DNA from: an uncultured Erysipelotrichaceae bacterium | Lineage (GTDB): Bacteria; Bacillota_I; Bacilli_A; Erysipelotrichales; Erysipelotrichaceae | Assembly: GCA_905201565.1 (NCBI GenBank) | Contig: CAJKOS010000050.1 | Location: forward strand, 1 to 11,010 | Length of the DNA: 11,010 nt | Direction: 5' to 3' | In this document: piece after piece, positions 5,986 to 11,010 of the stretch | Numbering within the stretch: the stretch's first letter is position 1 | How the letters are laid out: each line of letters starts with the position of its first letter | Made by a program: the position numbers and the translations under genes | Notes under the pieces: generated by a model | Database searches by the model: none | Seen by the model: the letters and a program-made list of their open reading frames with translations, nothing else | What the model was told of the DNA's origin: nothing

Positions 5986-7242
5986 TTATGACCGGGTATT
6001 GTCAGAAGGGTCATGGCTGTAGATTGTCCTAGCAGCAATCCTGCCCGCCTTGTATTCCTGGTTGAGGAAGGTGAGATAAGCACCCGGGGCGATAAAACCC
6101 GTCAATGTAACAAGAGAAAGCTCCTTGTTGCGGATGAGTGTATCCGCCAGCAACACACAATTTGTACTTGCTACAAAATAGGTGCGGAACTTTCCTTCTG
6201 TGAACTTATAAAACTGGCAATGTGTACCTTTCCACATCCTTGATGCATAGTCATGGATGGTGTCATCCTTGTATAGTTCCGCATCGCAATGCCAAGGCGT
6301 CGTTCTTGCCATGAGTCCCTGTATCTTTTCCTCAAGTACCGCCTTTTCTTTTTCTTTCAAATATAAGCCATAGCCAAGCACAATCTTATGATCAACTTCA
6401 GCGTTAGTGCGGATAAATGATTCCCTGTCAGAAACAATCAGCACTCCATCTCCCAATGTTCCCATAAGCCTTCTGTTATGCGGATCATGGCAGCCATAGG
6501 AATAGATGGTATCTTTGTAGGCAATGTCCACATGACCAAAGATTTCCATGCCGGTATCTTTGAGGTAGAAATATACCCAGAGGTCCGGTGTTTCTTTTGT
6601 AGTAATCGCTTCTTCTTTCATGCGCTTCATCAGAGCCTTGATGGAAATACACGCCCGCAATGGGTAAAAAGCCGATAACAACATCGGCAAAGCCAGGGAG
6701 AGGTTGGAATGCTTTGCAATGAAGGAAGAAGGGTAGTGATGGCGGAAGAAGATGAGCATGTTTTCAAGACCATAGAGGATGAAGAATGTGCCACCGAGGA
6801 TAGAGAGGAATTCTACTTTGATATTGAGTTGTCTTCCAAACAACAAAAAGACGGCAATCAGAGTGCCATAGAAGGCAAACAACATTCTGCGTATTGCACC
6901 GGATTGTCCATCGTGTTTTCTGACCCATGCATCAATGGCAAAAAGCAGTGATGCCCCAAGCGTCCATAGTCCCAGGAACAGATACAGGTAGACTGGAAAA
7001 AAGGAGGGGGAAAACAACAGGATGATACCGGACATAAGGTTAAAGATACTCAATCGCTTATCCAGCGGATCGAAAGATTTATACCCTTTGCGCAAGGCAA
7101 TCCATGTGCTGAGTGGTTCAAGAAAACAGAAAGCAAGTACAGCTATGTATAGGAAGATCCAGGGAATCCATGTGGTAGAGAAAAACAGAACGCCGATCAG
7201 GATCATAAACAGGCTTTTGAAAAACTCTTTGCATTTATCCAT
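5986..7242 (-). CDS. Membrane protein: HdeD/DUF308-like six-helix domain fused to a permuted papain-like (NlpC/P60, LRAT, YiiX type) domain
   Basis: The product is 418 residues from the ATG at 7242 (an upstream TTG at 7260 would give 424; numbering here uses the longer form). Residues 15-172 form three hydrophobic hairpins, about six membrane segments, with Lys/Arg-rich turns after helices 2, 4 and 6. This resembles HdeD-family proteins and puts both ends in the cytoplasm. After a hydrophobic patch (186-205) and a basic linker, residues 228-410 form a soluble domain. It has EIFGHVDIAY (His243) early and ASTNCVLLADTLI (Cys368) late. His before Cys, with Asn before Cys, is the arrangement of permuted NlpC/P60 relatives that act as peptidases, amidases or acyltransferases. 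The fold assignment is by motif only and the substrate is unknown. A membrane-lipid or lipoprotein acyl substrate is a guess. It stands alone on its strand, divergent from the ABC exporter. No Shine-Dalgarno is visible; see the promoter entry. Confidence 0.7.
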   Translation of the reverse strand: MDKCKEFFKSLFMILIGVLFFSTTWIPWIFLYIAVLAFCFLEPLSTWIALRKGYKSFDPLDKRLSIFNLMSGIILLFSPSFFPVYLYLFLGLWTLGASLLFAIDAWVRKHDGQSGAIRRMLFAFYGTLIAVFLLFGRQLNIKVEFLSILGGTFFILYGLENMLIFFRHHYPSSFIAKHSNLSLALPMLLSAFYPLRACISIKALMKRMKEEAITTKETPDLWVYFYLKDTGMEIFGHVDIAYKDTIYSYGCHDPHNRRLMGTLGDGVLIVSDRESFIRTNAEVDHKIVLGYGLYLKEKEKAVLEEKIQGLMARTTPWHCDAELYKDDTIHDYASRMWKGTHCQFYKFTEGKFRTYFVASTNCVLLADTLIRNKELSLVTLTGFIAPGAYLTFLNQEYKAGRIAARTIYSHDPSDNTRS

Positions 7243-7248
7243 GTTGAA

Positions 7249-7257
7249 GTTATACCA
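7249..7257 (-). promoter_or_regulatory. Extended -10 promoter for the HdeD-papain gene, predicted leaderless
   Basis: On the minus strand the sequence TGGTATAAC is an extended -10 element (TGn plus TATAAC). It is followed by exactly six bases (TTCAAC) and then the ATG at 7242. With usual geometry, transcription would start at or within a base or two of the A of the ATG, giving a leaderless mRNA. This fits the absence of a Shine-Dalgarno. No good -35 is visible, as is common with extended -10 promoters. An 11-bp dyad CCACAAAGTGG (7255-7265) overlaps the element and could be an operator. Confidence 0.5.
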
Positions 7258-7271
7258 CAAAGTGGGAAAGA

Positions 7272-7302
7272 TTGTGCTGACAGATTGGGTACAATGGATA
7301 AT
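7272..7302 (+). promoter_or_regulatory. Weak candidate promoter for the ABC exporter pair
   Basis: Tandem -10-like boxes TACAAT (7290-7295) and GATAAT (7297-7302) lie 20-32 bases before the exporter start. The only -35 candidate is TTGTGC (7272-7277), 19 bases from GATAAT, which is poor. The 79-base gap from the divergent gene must contain the promoter for these genes, but I cannot fix it with certainty. Confidence 0.35.
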
Positions 7303-7321
7303 TCGGGGTAAAATATGAGCT

Positions 7322-9031
7322 ATGAAACGTTTGAGGGATTACATAAGACCATCGCTCATGGCAATGATCATCGGGCTTGTGATTAAGTCTTTAGGGGCAT
7401 TTATTGAATTGTTATTGCCGGAGATCATGGCAAGGATCATCGATGAAGCAGTACCGGATAGAGACCTGGAACAGGTATTGATTCTTGGCGTGTGGATGCT
7501 TGTGTGTTCACTATTGGCATTGTGGTTCAATGTCATTGCCAATCGCAATGCTTCTTCTACTTCCCGGGATATCACAAGGCGTATACGCCATGATTTGTTT
7601 TCCCATACCCTGTATCTTTCCTGCAAAAAGACAGATGACTATACCATTCCATCATTAGATTCAAGACTGACAAGTGATACATACAATGTCCATCAGATGC
7701 TTGGCATGATGCAGAGAATGGGTATCCGGGCACCGATTATCACCCTTGGTGGGTTGACCATCTGTTTTATGATGGATGCTGCATTGGCACTAGTGTTTCT
7801 GGGCTGTATTCCCTTTATTGCCATACTTATCTACATCCGTGGCGCAAAAGGCATACCACTCTATACTGATGTACAGCGGGCAGTGGATGATATGAGTGGG
7901 GTAGTCAGAGAGAATGTACAGGGAATACGTGTAATCAAGGCACTGAGCCGTACGGAGTATGAAAAGAACCGGTACCAGAACGTGAATGATACCCTTGCAA
8001 GAAGACAGGTGAAGGCAGGTCTTACGATGGCTATCATCCAGCCTGGTATGAACCTGTTTCTCTATCTTGGTATGGCAGGGGTAATCCTCTATGGTGCTTA
8101 CAGAGTCAATGCAGGGCTTTCAACAGCTGGTACCATCCTTGCCTTTCTTTCCTATTTCACATTGATGTCAAAGTCCATGATGGCTTTGTCAAGAATGTTC
8201 ATCATGTTTTCCAAGGGCATGGCTTCTTCAAGAAGAATCATGGAAGTACTCAATACAAGTACGGAACAGCACTGGGAGAAGAAAGACTATCCATCTTCTG
8301 ATCCATCATTTGCCATCGCATTTGAAGATGTGTCCTTTTCCTATCTCAAGGTCAAGGATAACCTTGAACACATCACCTTCCACCTGAAACCTGGTGAAAC
8401 ACTGGGTATCATCGGTGCTACGGGTTCTGGAAAGAGTACCATTCTTTCTTTATTGTTACGGTTCTATGATACAGATCATGGTGCCATTTATATCCATGGC
8501 AGGGATATCCGTACCATGGATCCTTCTATTCTCAGACGTATGTTTGGGGTTGTGATGCAGAATGATTTCCTGTTTGCAGGAAGTATTGCTGAGAATGTGC
8601 AGTTTGGAAGAAGTGTGAATGATGAAGAAACAGAAGAGGCGTTGTCACTAGCGGAGGCGTCTGATTTTTCAAAGGATATGTACCGAGTACTCACAAGCAA
8701 AGGTACCAACCTGTCTGGTGGGCAGAGACAAAGAGTGCTTCTGTCCCGTGCTTTTGCGGCAAAACCAGAGTTTTTACTACTCGATGATTCGAGTTCTGCC
8801 CTTGACTACAAGACAGACGCAAGGCTCAGGAAAACACTTGGAGAACAGTTTCCCAATACAACAAAGATCATCATTGCCCAGCGAGTCTCTTCCCTGCAGC
8901 AGTGCAATACGATCATTGTATTAGACCATGGCAGAGTGTCAGGTATTGGTACACATGAACAATTGTTACAAAACAACAAGATCTATGCGGATATTGCGGC
9001 TTCCCAGATGGGTGGAGCATTGTTTGAGTGA
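7322..9031 (+). CDS. ABC exporter half-transporter, subunit with degenerate ATP site (heterodimeric multidrug-type)
   Basis: This 569-residue exporter subunit has a six-helix membrane domain (about 1-310) joined to a nucleotide-binding domain (about 330-569). Visible motifs are Walker A GATGSGKS (365-372), Gln413 in VVMQNDFLFAGSIAENV, canonical signature LSGGQ (464-468), and Walker B FLLLDD. Asp489 stands where the catalytic Glu should be, and the H-loop has Gln520 (IIIAQRVSSL) instead of His. Both changes are known in the degenerate-site subunit of heterodimeric exporters such as TM287/288, BmrCD and LmrCD, so this is a working half and not a pseudogene. The next gene supplies the partner. 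Start: MKRLRDYIRP fits the family, but the nearest GGGG (7305-7308) is 13 bases ahead, unusually far. The substrate (drug, lipid or peptide) cannot be told from sequence. Confidence 0.9.
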   Translation: MKRLRDYIRPSLMAMIIGLVIKSLGAFIELLLPEIMARIIDEAVPDRDLEQVLILGVWMLVCSLLALWFNVIANRNASSTSRDITRRIRHDLFSHTLYLSCKKTDDYTIPSLDSRLTSDTYNVHQMLGMMQRMGIRAPIITLGGLTICFMMDAALALVFLGCIPFIAILIYIRGAKGIPLYTDVQRAVDDMSGVVRENVQGIRVIKALSRTEYEKNRYQNVNDTLARRQVKAGLTMAIIQPGMNLFLYLGMAGVILYGAYRVNAGLSTAGTILAFLSYFTLMSKSMMALSRMFIMFSKGMASSRRIMEVLNTSTEQHWEKKDYPSSDPSFAIAFEDVSFSYLKVKDNLEHITFHLKPGETLGIIGATGSGKSTILSLLLRFYDTDHGAIYIHGRDIRTMDPSILRRMFGVVMQNDFLFAGSIAENVQFGRSVNDEETEEALSLAEASDFSKDMYRVLTSKGTNLSGGQRQRVLLSRAFAAKPEFLLLDDSSSALDYKTDARLRKTLGEQFPNTTKIIIAQRVSSLQQCNTIIVLDHGRVSGIGTHEQLLQNNKIYADIAASQMGGALFE

Positions 9032-9039
9032 GGTGTGCT

Positions 9040-10788
9040 ATGGAAGAAAGAGTTTCGAAAAGAGTTACATTGTTACGAATTCTCAGCTACATTGCCTCAC
9101 ATAAGGGAATGTTGTTTTTGGCAATTGTGGCAACATTATTGGCAAATGGTATGGCATTGCTTGTGCCGGAGTTATCGGGAAGGGCAATTGATGCGATTGG
9201 CAGTGCAGGACATGTCAACTTTCCAAATGTTTATAGAACGGTAGGATGGATGATCATCGCAGTCATTGGGGAATGTGTATTCACCTATCTGACACAGTTA
9301 TTGCTGATACGTCTTTCCGCAAAGATAACTGCTGAAATGCGCAAGGAAGTGTTTGAACACCTGCTGTCTCTTCCTATCCGTTTCTTTGATACAGTACAGG
9401 CAGGTGATATTATTTCCCGCATATCATATGACATTGATACGATCAATACATCTTTGTCATCTGACATCATTACCGTTACCACAAGTATTATCACGGTCAT
9501 CGGTTCTTTTATCATGATGGTGCATATCTCTCTTCCTTTGTGCTTTGTGTTCTTCATTACCATACCGCTCATCATCTTTATCACAAGGCAGAGAACCATG
9601 AAGGTAAGGCCACTGTTCCATAAGCGTTCCAGGAAACTTGGTGAGCTCAATGGATTTGTCGAAGAAATGCTTTCTGGTCATAAGACCATCAAGGCCTATG
9701 GACAGGAAGAAACGATGATCAACAGGTTTGATGACAAAAATGAAGAAGCTGTGACCTCGTATTATGATGCGGACTACCAGTCTTCTATCGTTGGACCACT
9801 TGTCAACTTTGTGAACAATCTCTCCCTGTCTTTGATCAGTTGTTTTGGTGGACTGATGTTCATCTTCGGTGGTATATCGTTAGGTTCTATTTCTTCTTTC
9901 ATTATGTATTCCCGTAAGTTTTCTGGTCCAATCAGTGAAACAGCCAACATCCTTGCGGATTTGCAATCGGCTATTTCTGCGGCAAGGCGGGTGTTTGAAC
10001 TCATGGACGCAATACCGGAAAAACAAGATGCCCCGGACGCAATAGACCTGACTACAGTCAAAGGGGATGTCTCTTTTATCAATGTCCACTTCTCATATGA
10101 AGAAGGAAAGGAAATCATTCATGGACTCAATCTCAATGCCCATGCCGGAGAGATGATCGCAATAGTTGGACCAACAGGTGCTGGCAAGACAACGATTATC
10201 AATCTGCTCATGCGTTTCTATGATCCGGATTCTGGTTCTATTACCATTGATGGTCATGATATCCAGAATGTGACAAGGGATTCCCTGAGGAAACAGTTTT
10301 CGATGGTCTTGCAGGATACATGGTTGTTTACTGGAACTATCTATGAAAATGTCGCCTATGGCAGGGATGATGTGACAAAAGAAGAAGTCATAGAGGCATG
10401 CAAGGCAGCCGATATCCATGACTTTATCATGTCACTATCCAATGGCTACGACACCGTACTCACCGATGATGGTGTCAACATTTCCAAAGGGCAGAAGCAG
10501 TTATTGACCATCGCAAGGGCAATGCTTAGCAAGACGAGGATGTTAATCCTTGATGAAGCAACTTCCAATGTGGATTCCAATACCGAACAAAAGATCCAGA
10601 AGGCAATGATGAAACTATGTGAAAACAAGACAACGTTCATCATCGCCCATCGTCTTTCTACCATCCAGAATGCAAATAAGATATTGGTATTACAAAATGG
10701 GGAAGTCAAAGAGCAGGGGACACATGAAGAACTGTTAGCAAAGAAGGGTTTCTACAGTTCTTTGTTCAATGCCCAGTGGGAGTCATGA
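9040..10788 (+). CDS. ABC exporter half-transporter, catalytic subunit (partner of the preceding gene)
   Basis: This 582-residue exporter subunit has a membrane domain (about 1-320) followed by an ATPase domain. Walker A is GPTGAGKT (377-384), with Gln425 in MVLQDTWLFTGTIYENV. Walker B is MLILDEATSNVD with catalytic Glu506, and the switch residue is His537 (IIAHRLST). The signature is ISKGQ (481-485) instead of LSGGQ. Its intact Walker motifs face the intact LSGGQ of the partner to form the hydrolysing site. Its altered signature faces the partner's Asp489/Gln520 site. The two genes therefore fit as one asymmetric heterodimer. I choose the ATG at 9040 with GAGGTG (9030-9035) ahead. The GTG at 9028, overlapping the previous stop, would add only four residues and is less likely. 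The eight-base gap means one transcript and probably coupled translation. Confidence 0.92.
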   Translation: MEERVSKRVTLLRILSYIASHKGMLFLAIVATLLANGMALLVPELSGRAIDAIGSAGHVNFPNVYRTVGWMIIAVIGECVFTYLTQLLLIRLSAKITAEMRKEVFEHLLSLPIRFFDTVQAGDIISRISYDIDTINTSLSSDIITVTTSIITVIGSFIMMVHISLPLCFVFFITIPLIIFITRQRTMKVRPLFHKRSRKLGELNGFVEEMLSGHKTIKAYGQEETMINRFDDKNEEAVTSYYDADYQSSIVGPLVNFVNNLSLSLISCFGGLMFIFGGISLGSISSFIMYSRKFSGPISETANILADLQSAISAARRVFELMDAIPEKQDAPDAIDLTTVKGDVSFINVHFSYEEGKEIIHGLNLNAHAGEMIAIVGPTGAGKTTIINLLMRFYDPDSGSITIDGHDIQNVTRDSLRKQFSMVLQDTWLFTGTIYENVAYGRDDVTKEEVIEACKAADIHDFIMSLSNGYDTVLTDDGVNISKGQKQLLTIARAMLSKTRMLILDEATSNVDSNTEQKIQKAMMKLCENKTTFIIAHRLSTIQNANKILVLQNGEVKEQGTHEELLAKKGFYSSLFNAQWES

Positions 10789-10862
10789 TTCACATAAATC
10801 TGCGTATTTTCTTCAGCAACTTCTCACATTTCTGACATATGCTTCCCACAGTGGATCATTAG

Positions 10863-10868
10863 TATAAT
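10863..10868 (+). promoter_or_regulatory. Consensus -10 box of a candidate small RNA
   Basis: A perfect TATAAT lies in the 132-base gap after the exporter operon. Transcription would begin near 10875. No convincing -35 lies 16-18 bases upstream (the bases there read TGCTTC or similar), and no TG extension is present. The promoter therefore rests on the -10 box and on how well the downstream structure fits its predicted start. Confidence 0.4.
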
Positions 10869-10874
10869 AGCTGT

Positions 10875-10957
10875 CAGATGAACAGGAACATCTGGCACTC
10901 CTCCCTTTAATGAATAGATATGAAAACGCCGGTTCCCCCTTTCCCGGCGTTTTCACT
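10875..10957 (+). ncRNA. Candidate small RNA with anti-Shine-Dalgarno stretch and C-rich terminator loop
   Basis: The predicted transcript of about 80 bases starts directly with a hairpin: CAGATG (10875-10880), loop AACAGGAA, CATCTG (10889-10894). The flanking bases would lengthen the stem to nine pairs. An unpaired CTCCTCCC (10898-10905) follows, complementary to a strong Shine-Dalgarno, then an AT-rich linker and a 12-bp terminator with a C-rich loop. The layout of 5' hairpin, accessible C-rich segment and terminator is that of C-rich trans-acting small RNAs of Firmicutes (RsaE/RoxS and csRNA types). I do not recognise it as any named family. The alternative is that it is simply the 3' untranslated region and terminator of the exporter operon. 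Confidence 0.4.
10921..10955 (+). terminator. Perfect 12-bp terminator hairpin (also the group II intron landing site)
   Basis: TGAAAACGCCGG (10921-10932) pairs perfectly with CCGGCGTTTTCA (10944-10955) around an 11-base pyrimidine loop rich in C. The GC core followed by TTTT makes a working intrinsic terminator in the forward direction, and the opposite A/T tract makes it potentially bidirectional. No other terminator is visible after the exporter stop at 10788, so it probably ends that operon as well. Confidence 0.85.
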
Positions 10958-11010
10958 GTGCGCCCAGTATGGGTGACAACTTGGCGGTGAAAATCCGCTA
11001 CGAGCTTGGC
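10958..11010 (+). mobile_element. 5' end of a group II intron (truncated by the window edge)
   Basis: The sequence from 10958 begins GTGCGCCCAGTATGGGTG, which matches the conserved 5' splice-site start (GUGCG/GUGYG) and first domain I strands of bacterial group II introns. A short GCGG...CCGC stem of domain I follows (about 10984-10998). The intron-encoded reverse transcriptase/maturase would lie to the right, outside the window. Insertion two bases after a terminator hairpin is the habit of class C introns. The 5' sequence alone does not settle the class, since class A and B introns can share a GTGCGCCCAG start. Confidence 0.8.

Noticed and set aside
7322-9031. First ABC exporter subunit as an inactivated gene, because catalytic Glu and switch His are replaced
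   Set aside because: The replacements are those known for degenerate-site subunits, and the neighbour carries the complementary changes. The frame is full length.
10831-10878. Inverted repeat TCTGACA ... TGTCAGA across the small RNA promoter
   Set aside because: Only seven pairs are separated by 34 bases, and it competes with the better local hairpin. Likely chance.
10879-10911. Ten-codon ORF (MNRNIWHSSL) before the terminator, like an attenuation leader peptide
   Set aside because: It has no Shine-Dalgarno, the ATG would lie only a few bases from the predicted transcript start, and no downstream biosynthetic gene is present to attenuate.
1-11010. CRISPR arrays, tRNA or rRNA genes, insertion sequences
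   Set aside because: No regularly spaced repeats, cloverleaf-like segments, rRNA motifs or transposase genes were seen on either strand. The only mobile element is the intron end at the right edge.

Overview
The window looks like chromosome from a low-GC Gram-positive bacterium (Firmicutes). The evidence is TTGCAT/TATAAT-type promoters, strong purine-rich ribosome binding sites, tightly overlapping genes, a lipobox on a solute-binding protein, and hairpin terminators. A member of the Erysipelotrichia or a related lineage is my guess from general flavour only; nothing here proves it.

Layout: (1) Positions 1-329 hold what may be the last codons of an upstream gene, then an AT-rich region with several dyads and a very good sigma-A promoter. 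(2) Positions 330-5742 hold one operon: livJ, a strong stem-loop, livH, livM, livG, livF, then a gene for a CBS-CBS-ACT protein, closed by a terminator. Together livJHMGF encode a complete branched-chain/hydrophobic amino acid ABC importer: lipoprotein receptor, two permeases and two ATPases. The CBS-CBS-ACT protein is a candidate ligand-sensing regulator of the same system. (3) Positions 5743-5985 are non-coding apart from a hairpin. (4) On the minus strand, 7242-5986 encodes an unusual membrane protein: an HdeD/DUF308-like six-helix N-terminal half joined to a C-terminal domain with the His...Asn-Cys pattern of permuted papain-like (NlpC/P60, LRAT, YiiX) enzymes. Its promoter appears to specify a leaderless mRNA. 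(5) Divergent from it, 7322-10788 encode the two halves of a heterodimeric ABC exporter with one degenerate and one canonical ATP site. (6) Positions 10789-11010 hold a candidate small RNA: a -10 box, a hairpin placed exactly at the predicted 5' end, an anti-Shine-Dalgarno CTCCTCCC stretch, and a terminator with a C-rich loop. Two bases after that terminator hairpin a group II intron begins, and it runs off the window.

The ordinary parts are the liv operon and the exporter pair. The parts most worth a second look are the HdeD-papain fusion with its leaderless promoter, the small RNA candidate, and the group II intron sitting on a terminator.
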